NCBI GenBank assembly: GCA_963921425.1
Contig: OY992836.1
Span: 7,579,825-7,643,824, forward strand
DNA length: 64,000 nucleotides
Origin: Dryas octopetala
Lineage: Eukaryota > Streptophyta > Magnoliopsida > Rosales > Rosaceae
Direction of reading: 5' to 3'
Below the pieces are notes generated by a model. That model searched no databases, was not told the DNA's origin, and was given only the letters and a program-made list of their open reading frames with translations. The position numbers were made by a program, and so were the translations under genes. Positions 35,297 through 46,961 of this stretch are shown here, piece after piece (positions within the stretch are counted from its first letter, which is position 1; the number at the start of each line of letters is the position of its first letter).

Positions 35297-36358
35297 AATG
35301 TAGAGGGCCCTTCAATGTGGTATATTTCATTTTAACCATAATGAGGTATGTATCATCTGTGAAATCCACTCTGCATTCAATGGCGAATCTACATTAGGGG
35401 CTACATAGGCTGCAGCCCCAGCAAATTTTTTTTTTTTTTTGTATTACTTATGTATATTTTAATTGTTAACCTCTGTATTTTTTTTTTTTTTTGTATTATC
35501 TTAAACCCAGCCCACAACACATAAAATAACCCAAGCCCAAATCCTACTTAAGAGGGAAATCATTAAGCATACCCGCTTTCCCTTCCCCAATCCCCGTGTT
35601 TCTTACTTCCTTCCCTATATCAGTATATCGAGAGATTTTTTGTGTAACCGATATACTGTCACGTGGTGTAATCAGTGTATGTGTCGTAATATAAATGAAT
35701 ATTCTTAATACTATACCCTACTAATATAAACATACCGTCCAATAATTCTCTTACACGTTGAATTGATTATACCACATGACGATGTATCAGTTACATTGAA
35801 AAAATTCTTCAGTATACCCCATCCTCAAAACACATAAAACTCAATCCTTTTCATTTCTCAAGGCCAAGTCTCACCATTGATTAAGCTTATACAATTCTCA
35901 CATTGAAAGAGAATTTTAAATAGTATCGATAATTAGTGACTTTTAATATTAGGAAAAAAAAATCTAACGTAAGTTTAGCTCCCCCGGTTTCAAAATTCTG
36001 GATTTGCCCCTATTCGCATTGTAGTTTGATGATTAATTAGAGCAGTCTATTTTCTAAATCGCTATTTAAGGATCAATCATGCAAAAAATTAGAAGAATCG
36101 AAAACCATTAAGACATCTAATTGTTATCAAATAAATTGACGAACATAATAGTTTTAGTATTCACTTGAAATGGTAACCATTTAATCAAATGGTTAAACAA
36201 TTTACATTTTGTCAAAACTTTTGCAGAGATGATCTTTGAATTAAGACTTAGAAAATAAATGACTCTGATCATCGAGTTACAATGCAAAGTTAATTCTAAA
36301 ATGATGTCTCATTATAACTAAAATGACATTTGAAGAGCTTTATATATATATATTATAT
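35297..36358. mobile_element. Related foldback MITE split by a nested insertion
   Basis: The left arm (GGGCCCTTCAATGTGG...TTTCATTTTAACCATAATGA, to about 35377) pairs with the right arm ending near 36345 (complement CTCTTCAAATGTCATTTTAG, then TTATAATGAG). The two arms are separated by a different element at about 35378-36025. Confidence 0.65.
35378..36025. mobile_element. Non-autonomous TTF-type hAT remnant, nested
   Basis: The left end (CAATGGCGAATCTACATTAG, then GGGGCTACATAGGCTGCAGC) faces a right end whose complement is CAATGCGAATAGGGGCAAAT, then CC...GAAACCGGGGGAGC. This end type matches the family of the transposase pseudogene at 13618-16038. A shared GCATT lies at both borders. The interior is AT-rich and non-coding. 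Confidence 0.6.
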
Positions 36359-36365
36359 ATACAAG

Positions 36366-36505
36366 GGCCTTCCAATGAGGGATCCTCCTATAACGCTCAC
36401 ATGAGTCGTTTTATGTCGATTCGAACCGTTCATTTTTTACATATCTATTAATAGATCATTTTTACAAAAAATCAGCCAAATAGAAAAATTTATCAACAGA
36501 ATCCT
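36366..36505. mobile_element. Single arm of the foldback family in the PROPEP upstream region
   Basis: Resembles the left arm of 34901-35285 (GGGCCTTCCAATGAG...ATGAGTCGTTTTATGTCGAT, CGAACCGTTCATTTTTTACA) but has no partner arm. It ends about 180 bp before the PROPEP start codon, so it sits in the proximal promoter. Confidence 0.7.
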
Positions 36506-36684
36506 ATGACCTATTTAAAGGCAAAAAATGCCATTGGAAAAATTTAAAAGACAAAGTGGCAGGTGTCTCTTGTGAGATACATTTGAACCAAAGGTGTCAG
36601 GTGAAATAACTGCACTGGACCACACCTATTAAAAAACCCAAGCAAACCCAACAAGAAGAAGAAGAAAAGAAAGGAACTGATAAA

Positions 36685-36954
36685 ATGGAAGCCTCATCAT
36701 CATCATCAGTAGCTGATCAGCCTGAGGAGGAGGAGCAGCAGCAGAGAGAAGGAGAGGGCAGTTTGTACAGCCCCTGCCATTTCTTTGATCAAGTCATCAA
36801 GGCCTTCCTCAAGTGTCTGGGAGTAGTACATGATGATGACTCCGCAGCCTCTACTCATCATCATCAACATTTAAAGGCTGATGATCATCAACACCCTCCT
36901 GCTCAATCTCATCCACACACCCAAACAGAAAGAGAAATGAAATTCACTGTAACA

Positions 36955-36989
<35 letters not shown>

Positions 36990-37159
36990 ACACACTGAAA
37001 CACAGTATTTTTTACCCTTTTATAACATATATAAAAATGCAGGAAGATCAGTTTATAGTTATGGCTGCTACAAGGTCAGAAAGAGGAAGAAGAGCGTTGA
37101 GAGGAAGGCCAAATTCGAAACCACCTACAAGCTCTGGTGGAGGTGGCCAGATTAATTAA
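36685..37159 (+). CDS. Plant elicitor peptide precursor (PROPEP), two exons
   Basis: Precursor of a Pep danger peptide perceived at the cell surface by PEPR receptor kinases. Exon 1 is 36685-36948 (88 codons, ACT|GTAACA donor). Exon 2 is 37043-37159 (acceptor ATGCAG, phase 0, 38 codons plus stop), giving 126 aa. The N-terminal half has SPCHFFDQVIKAFLKCLG, the amphipathic motif seen in Arabidopsis PROPEPs, then an acidic/His-rich variable part. Exon 2 reads EDQF..., a basic SERGRRALRGRPNSK stretch and the terminal KPPTSSGGGGQIN. Compare the family's SSG(R/K)xGxxN end with its near-invariant Ser, Gly and final Asn. The intron is 94 bp with a (CT)n pyrimidine tract. Reading straight through the intron instead gives a wrong C-terminus. 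The family position next to RKP matches Arabidopsis PROPEP6. No signal peptide is visible, as usual for the family. Confidence 0.86.
36956..36981. repeat. (CT)n tract inside the PROPEP intron
   Basis: A CT run of about 26 bp immediately after the 5' splice site, in a 94-bp intron. Length changes here would change intron length and pyrimidine content. Confidence 0.9.
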
Positions 37160-38011
37160 CTACTCTTCATCCTAATTAACTACGTACTTCATATTACTTA
37201 TCATCATGCATGTACGTTGTATATTTGAACTTACAAGTTTCTAAGGTTGATTCTTGTCAATTTTGTCTCCTGTTGGCTGCTCTCTCTCTCTCTCTCTAGC
37301 CAAGTAAAACTACAGATATGGATCTATATTAATTATCCAACTAATTAATGGAAGTCCATTTTGGTTTCTTCAATTCGCCTAAATAAAAGGATTTTCCATT
37401 TCACTTGATCATCAGTGAGCTTCCTTATTTTCTCTTTTTCCTGTTTCTTTCTCAGCAGTGCTGCAGTGGATTTTGATTAATTATATTGTGTGTGCAATCA
37501 GAATTTAATAAATTTTCGTAGCCATTTGAGTGTTTCTCGAAAGATGCAAGAGTACCTTCCTCATTATCGAACTCTTAATACTACTATTTTCATTAGTAGA
37601 TCCAAGAAGTTTTTAGTTTGGTTTTTGTATAATGTTGACTGTAACAGATATATATTTACAGTAATTCTCTTAGGCGGACGGTTGGAATTTTTTTTTTCTA
37701 CGGACACCAGGCGTCAAGTTCTTGGCAGTGCATTTTTGCTTCTTCCTCGAATGCTCGGCTTTGGTTTGTCGACTTTATGTTAAGTTTTAACTTTAAAATT
37801 TTGACTATAATTAAAACCTAACATGCAGCCTCCACAAGCCTCATTCTACACCCTAAGAGGGTATGAGGTGAACCTGTACCCTATACCCTAAAAAACGAGA
37901 GGAGAAAACAGCGGCAAGCGCTTCATGCAGCACTCGGCTGTTATAAAAAACACACTGTCAAGTGTTGGGCATCATTGTCGAACACTCCACAATGAATATC
38001 CGCGAAAAATG

Positions 38012-38051
<40 letters not shown>

Positions 38052-38082
38052 CGGACACATCTGTCTTGGAGAAAAATTATAT
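37160..38082. other. 3' flank of PROPEP and intergenic DNA
   Basis: A second CT run lies at about 37281-37298 in the presumed 3' UTR region. A 40-bp A-run lies at about 38010-38050. No gene was recognised. Confidence 0.5.
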
Positions 38083-38363
38083 GAACCTTCTATTTTTTAA
38101 ATCTCCATTAAAGGATCATTCTTGCAAAAAATTAAGTAAATGGAAAATCATTTACCTATAAAGATTAAATAGTCAACAAAATAAACACTTGAAATATTGA
38201 CTATTTAATCTTATATGGTAAATGGTTTCTGATTTATTTAATTTTTATAAAGATGATCCCTTAATGAAAACCTAAAAAATAGTCGGTTCGGATCGTTAAA
38301 ATCCTATATGGGGTAAACCCCATTGAAAACTTGTGTCAAAAATATAATGTTATGAATCCTTCT
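38083..38363. mobile_element. Foldback MITE, CCTTCTAT family (degenerate copy)
   Basis: GAACCTTCTATTTTTTAAAT...TAAATGGAAAATCATTTACC...GATTAAATAGTCAA pairs with TTGACTATTTAATC...GGTAAATGGTTTCTGATTTA...GAATCCTTCTATA. It retains the TCGGTTCGGATCG block of the copy at 34901. Confidence 0.75.
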
Positions 38364-38647
38364 ATATATATATTTATACAGGCTAGATATAGGACTCAAA
38401 TTTTTTGATGAATATGATATCTTTTCTGGCTTTCAAGGTTTAATCTTGGACGAGATCAGCCAAAGTCAAATTTGGGTCTATGATATTTGGACATTAAAAT
38501 TTTCATCAAACAAACCGTCTTGCAACACCAATTGTAGATAGGGGCATTGCCGCCCTAGTCCTGAGTGCTGTCATGGCGGCATGCAACAATGCCCCTATGC
38601 TTGCGATTCTGTCCCAAGGCAGCTCTAATTTTTCTATTTAAATTTTA

Positions 38648-39212
38648 GGGTCAATTATAAAATACTCACATTCACTATGGTGTCACTTTCAATTTGGTAC
38701 ATGAGTTTTAAAACTTGACAATTAAAAACACAACTTTTGCTCCATTTGACAATTACATACCTTTCGTCGCTCTTCTTGTTAAATTCGTCGTTTTCTGCTT
38801 ACATACCTTTCGTCGCTCTTCTTGTTAGATTCGTCGTTTTCTGCTTACATGTCTATGTTAAATGTCATGTGTCACTAGCGGGACACATCTTTTCGACATT
38901 TTGGATTCCAGCTTACTCTTTTCCAACCATCAGATGGGTATTTTAGACATAAGAGTGAGCTAGAATACCTCTCTGATGGACATGAAAGAGTGAGGTGGAA
39001 TCCAAAGTATCGAAAATATGAGCCTCACTAGTGCCATTGCATTTAACATGGACACATAAGCAGAAAACGACAAATCTAATGAGAGAAGTGACAAAAAGTA
39101 TTTAATTATCAAACGAAGCAAAAGTTGTGTACATAATTGTCAAGTTCTGAAACCCATATACCAAATTAAAGTGACACTATAGTTAATGTAGGTATTTTGT
39201 AATTGATCCTAA
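38648..39212. mobile_element. Foldback MITE, TCAATTAYAAAATA-ended family (copy 2)
   Basis: The left arm (TAGGGTCAATTATAAAATAC, then CACTATGGTGTCACTTTCAA) is complementary to the right arm (complement TAGGATCAATTACAAAATAC, then CTATAGTGTCACTTTAATTT). Inside is a direct duplication of about 49 bp (ACATACCTTTCGTCGCTCTT at about 38755 and 38804). Ends match the element at 22061. Confidence 0.82.
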
Positions 39213-39807
39213 GTTTTAAAAATTTTCTTTTTTTCAAAAAAAGGGCAAGTATTATTAATCCTTCTTACATCGAAGCATATAATATCGAAAAGTTAGTTGG
39301 GCATATAGTAATGTTAGCAACTCATTGTTATACAAATATGAACATTGAGAATGCCCACAAACCGAAACCAAAATTCACACCTCAAAACAAAATATGAACA
39401 TTGAGTAAGGGGATTAAAGAAAACTCCAGAAAGTTAAAGAAAAGTCTGGATTTAGGTTTTAATGTTAGCGGTGGTCGTGAGGGCATCGAAGTAATAGAAA
39501 TTAAGATTCCAAAAAGAAACAAAGTAATAGAAATCAACAACTGGTGTTTTAAGTGTTTAGTGGATATAGGAGTCGGTTGGGAGGTGAAAAGTGAGGCAAT
39601 TTGTCTTGTCTTATTTGGTATGAAGCTCTTTGTCTTTGTGTTGGAAGCCAGAATCTCAATCTTTGTGTTTTCCATATCCAAATGAGGGACTGCTGCAGTG
39701 AACAATGTTACTTTATTGAAGCATGTGGGCGCCATTAGTTGCTGTCTGCCAATCTGACCCCAATTCAATATCATATGCCACCTCTACACCTAAAACAGAG
39801 AGTTGCT

Positions 39808-39852
<45 letters not shown>

Positions 39853-40364
39853 ACTCACCAGACAACCATATACTTTAGTAAAGTTTCCCATACCAGATAT
39901 CCTCTGGGAACCCATATACAACCATACACTTTATTAAGGCTGTGGTGGTTTTTCACAGCTTTAAAGTTTAGCCAGCATTTACACTTGTATCAACCAGTGA
40001 GGCAGCTTCTTTCAGGTTTTTTCTTTTCTTTTTTTAAGCTAATATATATATAAAATAAAAAAAACTTTGGTTCCCCAAAAGAAAAATGATAGTATCAACA
40101 ACCCTCTGAATCCATCCCTACTAGCTACACAGCCTCAATATATCCCTACTACAATACAAATGTGTTCAGGCTTCAGGCTCAGTAAGCATCCTAAAAGGAC
40201 CTAATTTCATAAAAAAATTAAGATGCAAGACTAAGCTTGCGGCCTTTATTGATGGAAGGGAGTAAATAGGTGACAAAATTAGAGCAACAAATTCTAGGAA
40301 GAGAAGCAAATAAATCAAACATGCATTTGTAAGTTTCAATCCCTTAGTGTCCAAGAGTAGGAGC

Positions 40365-40540
40365 TCACAATCTACCACAAGATTGGCATAGCTCTCTCAA
40401 GCATTCCAACAACGGATCTTCATGAAGAAGCCTTCTTGGCTACAGTTCTAGCCCTTGTTTCATAGGGCTCCAATTGAATGGCCATTGGCCAACAATATCT
40501 CTTATTGCTTCCTCTAATTCTTCTAAGATTTCGACGCCCC
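40365..40540 (-). pseudogene. Coding remnant, family not recognised
   Basis: After a TTTAG acceptor-like site, one frame reads RGVEILEELEEAIRDIVGQW, then PFNWSPMKQGLEL, a TAG, then PRRLLHEDPLLECLRELCQS before TGA. Charged/hydrophobic periodicity looks like real protein, and the TAG could be a former CAG. No neighbouring exons were found. Confidence 0.3.
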
Positions 40541-41215
40541 TAAAGTAAAATCATCCGCTACCACATCTTTGTGTAAGGAATTTAGATGGCACACACCCCC
40601 TTCTTCATCCGTCATGTTTCACCAGGAGCAGGTGGCAACCATATGAAACACATAATTGATAATTCTCTAATACACATTAAACACAAACAAATTACAGACA
40701 CAGCCATTCATTTATTTCTTTCACTAGCTTTCTCCCATTTTAGAAACAGTGCTATGATAGCTCTTAAAAGTATCAAGAGAACAACGAATATGAGTCAGAA
40801 CTGCCTAACATCTTTTTTCTACAATGTATCTTCTTCTTTTTTCACATGTTATCTTATAGTTAATGTTCACAATTAATTTTTTCATTTAGAGATTTTTTTT
40901 TATGTCAATGACAGATTGACAGCAAATTCCTAATGCATTGCTAACAGACAGTTAAATTTGCAATCACTTTAAAACCTCAGGGGGTTTCATGCAAATTTCG
41001 GATGTATATAGTCTAAACTGAAAACATATTGAACCTCAGTAGATGTTTGTGTAATCAACCCTTCATTTGCCGTTTGCCCTAAAGCATTAAGTTTAATATT
41101 TTTTCTTCCTAACTCTACCAGTGATGCTCGGCTCGGTTATCCTCCCTTGCTTTTTCAATGCCTTCCAAATTCAGTACCTGTTTTTAATACACACCACCCC
41201 TTCGCCCCCTTTCCT

Positions 41216-41339
41216 TTTCTGATGGAGAATAATCTCAAACACTGTTCCTTAGTCCATAAAAGCCAAGCAAACCTCCCTTTTCTGATGGAGAGTCATCTCA
41301 AACACTGTTCCTCATTCCATAAAAGCCAAGCAAAGCACC
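41216..41339. repeat. 62-bp tandem duplication
   Basis: TTTTCTGATGGAGAATAATC, then TCAAACACTGTTCC..AGTCCATAAAAGCCAAGCAA, repeats once immediately downstream with about five differences. Confidence 0.85.
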
Positions 41340-42251
41340 TCGGCATTCACATAACGAAAACATTTTGGTCCTTGAGTTATGATTCCTAGAGTATTCTTGC
41401 TCATTATTACCATTAGTAGTCATTCTCCTCAACCACACCATCTCCTAAAACTCTTTATCTCAACAATATCATCATTGCACTGTTAGTCCAGCTAAACATT
41501 CTAGGAGGATACTTTAGCTTGCATGCCCGCCCTCAAGAATCGAACCCACACACATTGCGCTTGACAGCCCAAGACTTATGATTACACAAAAACAATGGTA
41601 AAATGTACATGCGTTTATCAACTGAATCACATTTTTAAATCCAAGCATGCCCAATCCAACAACATGACTAAAACTATTTATAGCTACGTATTCAACTATA
41701 TTTTCAATATAGTATTTATTTCTAGCATTAGTTACGCTTCATGAGAGCACGCCTAGAATACTGACCTTAAATTTACTCTTAATGATTCAGACACGATTGA
41801 TATTCAGACTAAAAGCCTTGCCTGCTGATACCAGGTGGGCATCAAGCCACAGCCAGCTAGTGCCCAAAATTAATCAGCAATCAAGTACAAATACAATCAG
41901 ATTATAACATTAGAAACTTTGACTTCAAGAACTTTAATCAAGCTGAAACTTATTAGGGGAAAAACTCAACAAGCAGAAGATGTTATATGATCTGTAGAAA
42001 GCATCACAGAGTTGTTCTCATACAAATCTACAAGCAACCAGTTACGCTTGCAAGTAGAAAAAGATAGGAAGAAGGCAAAACAACGGAAGTTTATCACAAA
42101 GGAAACACTTTGAAATGGAAACTCCCACCACAAGTCCACAATTCTAACTTAAAATTATTAAATTGAAACATGAAAATATAAAAAAGTTATGTACATTGAC
42201 AAAAATTTGATGTTGCTCACCATGAAGCTCTTGTATGTGTTGTGATCTACT

Positions 42252-43544
42252 CTACTGCTTAGTTCGACTGGTAAAATAGTTGAGTGCCAACCTAGCAAAT
42301 CGGGTGAGAGTGAAAAACATTTGCCAGATAGCACGGCCCTTCACAACGCCCTCCCGTAAGCTTCTTGCCGTTCTAGCCAAAACTGGCCCTGGAACCTCAG
42401 TTTTCGGACTCTCTACCTCCTGCACCGATGCTAAGCAAGTAAAGATGAATTTTACATTCATTGCTCCAAAACCCAATTGAAAACTCAGGGTGAAACAATG
42501 AAAACACTATAGAAAACATGGATAACCTGATGGAGCCATGTTTGTCAAGCGGCGCAACCGCTCCTCTGCCACGCGAACAGCTCGAGTGGAACTTCTAACC
42601 CCTTGTGTGATTTCCTGGCTGCACAGAAAACCAAATGAGTCAGAGCAGAGAATGAGTTACTTAAAGACAGGTTTCATTTAGCATAACACCACAACTATAT
42701 AAGAGCCTTGAAGTTAGTGAGGCCAACCCAAGATCACTGAGCTCCATGGTGAGGTCACTGATCTCCATCCCAGATAACCGAACAGCAGCCATTGTATCAG
42801 GAAGCTCTTCCGTCATTACGTCCATCAGCTTTTCAAGCGATTCAGCTGCTCTCTTGAAAGCCTTTAAATTACCACATTGGGAATTTACCAACAATGAGTC
42901 CACCAGAAATCACAGACAATTGCCAATGCTAATTAAGGTCATGAGTGTTCAAAGATTACAAACCAGAAGCGTGGGGATTGCAGAGCAGAAGAGCCAAGTC
43001 GCAGAAACTGCTGCCTATTAGAAAAAACCCAGAAACCAAAAACAAAACTTGATTCAATTAGAGACAACCACCACAGATTACTGTAATTCTTGAGAAATGC
43101 TAGCAGAGATTGACAAAACCCACTTCACTGAATCTACTTTACATACATATGAAGCTAAATTCGAAACAGAATCACACTTCCAAAAGCATAAATGTGATTT
43201 TGAAAAAGCCCATGAGGGCAGAGAGAGAGAGAGAAAGAGAGAGTTACGGCGCAAGCAACGACATTGAGCAAGACGATGTGGCGGTGGGTGAGGTTCCAGT
43301 GAGAGAGCTGAACGAGTGAAGGCGAAGGTGATAGAGATCCCACGCTTTCTGTGTAATGCGATGAAAAGGACGGCCCAGATTCTGCGTTAGCATACTCGGT
43401 GTGTAAGGACACCGAATTGACCCGTCGAGTCGGCAACTTGAGAGAATAGGGCAGACGGCGGGGCTTTGTATTGCCCGCGAAGCTGTAATTGGAGTTTTGG
43501 TTGATTGAAGGGTTCGACGGCCGCAATTTGTGACCAAACAACAT
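42252..43544 (-). CDS. Conserved plastid membrane protein of unknown function, five exons
   Basis: Exons in order are 43248-43544, 42964-43014, 42728-42861, 42527-42618 and 42252-42430. All introns are GT-AG and the frame closes to 250 aa. Residues 1 to about 75 are a Ser/Asn/Arg-rich plastid transit peptide. One membrane helix spans the exon 1/2/3 joins (about 92-118: VLLNVVACA / AAVSATWLFCSAIPTLL / AF). It is followed by a helical region (AESLEKLMDVMTEELPDTM, AAVRLSGMEISDLTMELSDL) and a basic helix (RAVRVAEERLRRLTNM). The tail is basic and aromatic. I recognise it as a conserved plant protein, probably the counterpart of At2g21960, but know no function. The helical part recalls the DUF948 type, which is only a guess. 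Confidence 0.85.
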
Positions 43545-44481
43545 TGCTTCGCTCGCTCGCTCGTTCTCGCTCTCACTCTCACTCTCTCTCGGTCTCTCCG
43601 GAGGACCCTATGAGAGTCTTGCAATCTCCACCTGCAGGCCGCAGCAGAGTTTAGAGTTTCTGTGTAATTCCTGCCAAGGGCAAGGGGTTTTTTGTCATTT
43701 CGAACTGTAAGATTTTCTCTTGCTCTGGCCAAACAAAACAGCGCGGGTGCTGCTATAATTTTAGCCCCAACAAAGTTGTACGACGTTCGTTTGTGACCAA
43801 CCGAACGTTATGTTACATGTTCGGCAACTCAGTACCGAGCATAAAGAGGATATTCGGCCAATTGCCCAACACGCCCAAAATTATAAAAAAAAAAAAAAAA
43901 AAAATTTGGTAAATAATTATCGAATGATTTGTAAAAAAATTAAGTTTAAGAGCAACCCCAATGTGTTCAAATCATCGATTAAACATTTAGGATTCAATAT
44001 ATTGCAATTCAAACACAAATTATTTAACAAATAACTTAAAATTAACTCCATAAATTCATGATTCAATGTTGGATTCAAATGTAATGGTATTATTTTCGGT
44101 GGTGATGGTGTAGGATTTCAATGTGGTTTTTTGAGTATGGAGAGTAGGAATACATGGCTAATTGAGTTGGGTTTAAGTAAGGGTATTTTTAGAAAATTTG
44201 TTGGGTGTAGTGAATAATTTTTGTGTTTTTAATTTTGAAATTGGATGTAGAAAGTATGGTGGGACTAGAAATAAATAAGTTGGGTTCAAATATGAGCATC
44301 CAAACAATGCTCATATATACACACCCTTTTCTTTTTTGTATTCAAGAAAAAAAAAAAATTTTTTTACCACCAAGAAAAATTTGTTGAGGGATTGAAAAAC
44401 CATCTTATGAGTTTTTAAATAATTTTAAATTTTGTATTTATTTGTTAAAGAAATTGAACCTCGCAAAATTACGATATGATT
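43545..44481. other. Intergenic, no gene seen
   Basis: Upstream region of the plastid membrane-protein gene, with a CT-rich stretch (about 43565-43600) likely in its promoter or leader. An A-run lies at about 43885-43903, then AT-rich DNA. Confidence 0.5.
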
Positions 44482-45413
44482 AAAGAAGTGACAAAAGTAG
44501 ATTGATTTCAAATGCACTAAGTTGAAAGATCGAACGAATGAATTCTCACTCCACCCAAATTTTCTTCATATAACTATTGTGTGGGTTTCCAAATCATAGT
44601 GCAAAACTTTTGGATGTCCATATCAGTTTTCACAGAGAAAAATAAATTGTGAAGCAAGAGTGGAGGTTTCTAATCCTCTGACATGTTTAAACAGTTTCTG
44701 GTTCACCAAACCATAGGAATTCCCAAGTAAAACTAGAATATTCCCGTTTTAAAGAATTCAGTTAATGTGACTATATTTTAGATAGATCCCACATTGGTTG
44801 ACAACTAAATTTTAGATTATTTCAAATTTTCAAAAGAAAGAAAACACTGGATTGCAAAATTTAGGAATTAAAGTCACATTCTCATGTTAACTAAAAATTC
44901 TCAGTTTCCAATATAAAGAAAGAGCTATTAGAAATTTATATTTGCTTATTAGCTAGCTAATCACACTTTGTATTAGGTTCTTTAATGGTTTAGTTGCTAT
45001 TTATTTGGACCATTTTAGTTATGGTATTTGTTTTTCTTTTTGTCAGAGTTATGATCGACATTTGATAATTGGTATATTAATGTAGCAGACAGTTTATTGA
45101 GCTCTCTATAACCGGTCCAAATATTCTAGGCCTCAAACTCAGCAAGCCTCATGTCATGCATGCGTCAACATGATTCCAAATTTCTAGTGTCACAAACCCA
45201 CCTTCTGCATTTTAATTACTCTAAATCAAGTAAATACAACCATAATAAGATATTTATTTATACATTTGTTTGGAAAAAAGGATTTATCTAAACTAAATCA
45301 TAGGTTCTACATAAAATGAAAAGAATAAAAGATAATCCACCAAACCTTTAATACCGTACATCTCATGCACCAATAGCATCCTATTTAGTGAAATAATAAA
45401 ACTAAATAACATT

Positions 45414-45940
45414 CTAAAATACGAAACCTAGAAAGCATAATACAAAAGTGGTCACAGCCAATATAAACTTTGATGATTTGAGAGTTGGAGAACTTGGTGA
45501 CACTTCAGAATGAGAGGCTGAAGGTGATGGATTTGGACTTGAATTTGAAATCGACCTATTTGGTATAGGTAGGGTGACCCTGATATTAACCTTTTGTCCA
45601 GCTTGGCAATGACCCGTAGTACCACAAAGAAAGAAAAAATGGCCAGGCCTTTTAAGGGTAATAGTGTCAGAGCCAGAAGTATAGGTTGCAATACTAGAGC
45701 TAGTGTTGCAAGATTGGAAATCCTGGTCGGAAACTTGTATCACATTGTGGAATTGATTGTTGTAAGCAAAAATTAGAGTGTCGCTAACATAAATTTTTTT
45801 GTTAAAGTCTACTTGTTGTAATCAACAAGGCTTCTAGAAGTCCATCCATGTGAGTCACCGACTTTGTAAACAATACCATAACAACCCTGACATAAGGCCA
45901 TTGCCACCAAGAAAATTAGTATGCTATTTCTCAAAGCCAT
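45414..45940 (-). pseudogene. Phytocyanin pseudogene (nonsense at codon 44)
   Basis: Inverted copy of the gene at 46962. From the ATG at 45940 it follows the intact copy through the signal peptide and into the cupredoxin domain. Codon 44, TGG in the sister copy, is TAG here (45809-45811). The frame beyond the stop remains open to 45414 and keeps the copper ligands and the C-terminal hydrophobic tail. Around the stop, nearby codons also differ from the sister by G-to-A changes (GCT/ACT, GGC/AGC). A five-residue deletion lies in the Ser-rich linker. With one lesion it is a young pseudogene. A 43-aa peptide including the signal sequence could still be made. Confidence 0.9.
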
Positions 45941-46843
45941 GACGAAAATTAAAGAATTAAAGAGAAAGGAATGGAGTGAGTGCCAAATTTTGTGTGAAAG
46001 TTTTTTTAAAAAATTGTGTGGTGTGGTCTTGCATATAAATAGTGTTTATTTTAGCCGAGTCCCATATGGAAAAGGTTTCCAAGTAGTAGTAGGAAATAAG
46101 TGTTTATCCTAAAAGAGCCAATATCTTTCATATCCTTGCTAAGGTATGCCCAAACAGGAAACTTGGGTACCAATTGGGCTTTCTGTTTCTGCCGAATTTG
46201 TTAGAATTATCTTGGGCCTCAAGAATTGCGGAAGGCCTTGAAAATAAGCATGGCCCACAAGAAGGAAAAAGCAACTTAAATTGCTAAAATAAAACATTTC
46301 TTGAGGTTTAAAGTTTAATGTAACTTTAGCTTGGATCTTCTTAGAAATAAAAAAAATAAATTAGCTTGGATGCATATACTACCAAGTTGAGCCACAGCAA
46401 GTAAACTAATGTTTCTATTTATTTGATCAATTATGAGATAAAAGGTTTCTTTTGAAATTTTGCTTATTTTTTATTTTTGTTTTTATAATATAAAAATATT
46501 TTTTATGATTTAAAACGTGTTATACAAAGTGAAGTGGAAACTAATCTTAATTTGGAGAAATATTAACGAAAGTCGAGCCTTAGTGTTCACTCATTCTAAA
46601 ATACAATTTTACATTCTTCAACCTTCCTTGCATTTTTTTTTTCTTTTGCAATATTATTCTTATAAACATTGTTTGGACGGTACCTGACCAAGAGGGCGCG
46701 CAGTCCTCCTATACAAACCCAAGTTTCCAGTTTGGGCATACCTTAGCAACGATATAAAAGATATTGGCTCTTTTAGGATAAAAACTTATTTCTTACTATT
46801 ACTTAGAAACCTTTTCCATCTGGGACTCGGCTAAAATAAACAC

Positions 46844-46853
46844 TATTTATATG
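46844..46853 (+). promoter_or_regulatory. TATA element of the phytocyanin gene
   Basis: TATTTATATG in CACTATTTATATGCAAGACC, 118 bp before the ATG. The same element is conserved in the inverted pseudogene copy at about 46032-46043, so promoters were duplicated too. Confidence 0.55.
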
Positions 46854-46961
46854 CAAGACCACACATATTACCTTCCACACCAAATTTGTTCTTTAAACTT
46901 TCACACTATTTTTGGCACTCACTCATTCCTCTCTCTTTACTTCTCTGCTCTCCTTTTCATC

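Larger units (their letters stand above)
39213..42251. other. Intergenic, no complete gene seen
   Basis: Includes a (CT)n tract at about 39811-39849, a coding remnant at 40365-40540 and a 62-bp tandem duplication at about 41216-41339 (both listed). A phased weak open frame at 39401-39685 shows no family resemblance. The last kilobase before 42252 is the 3' flank of the plastid membrane-protein gene. Confidence 0.5.
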
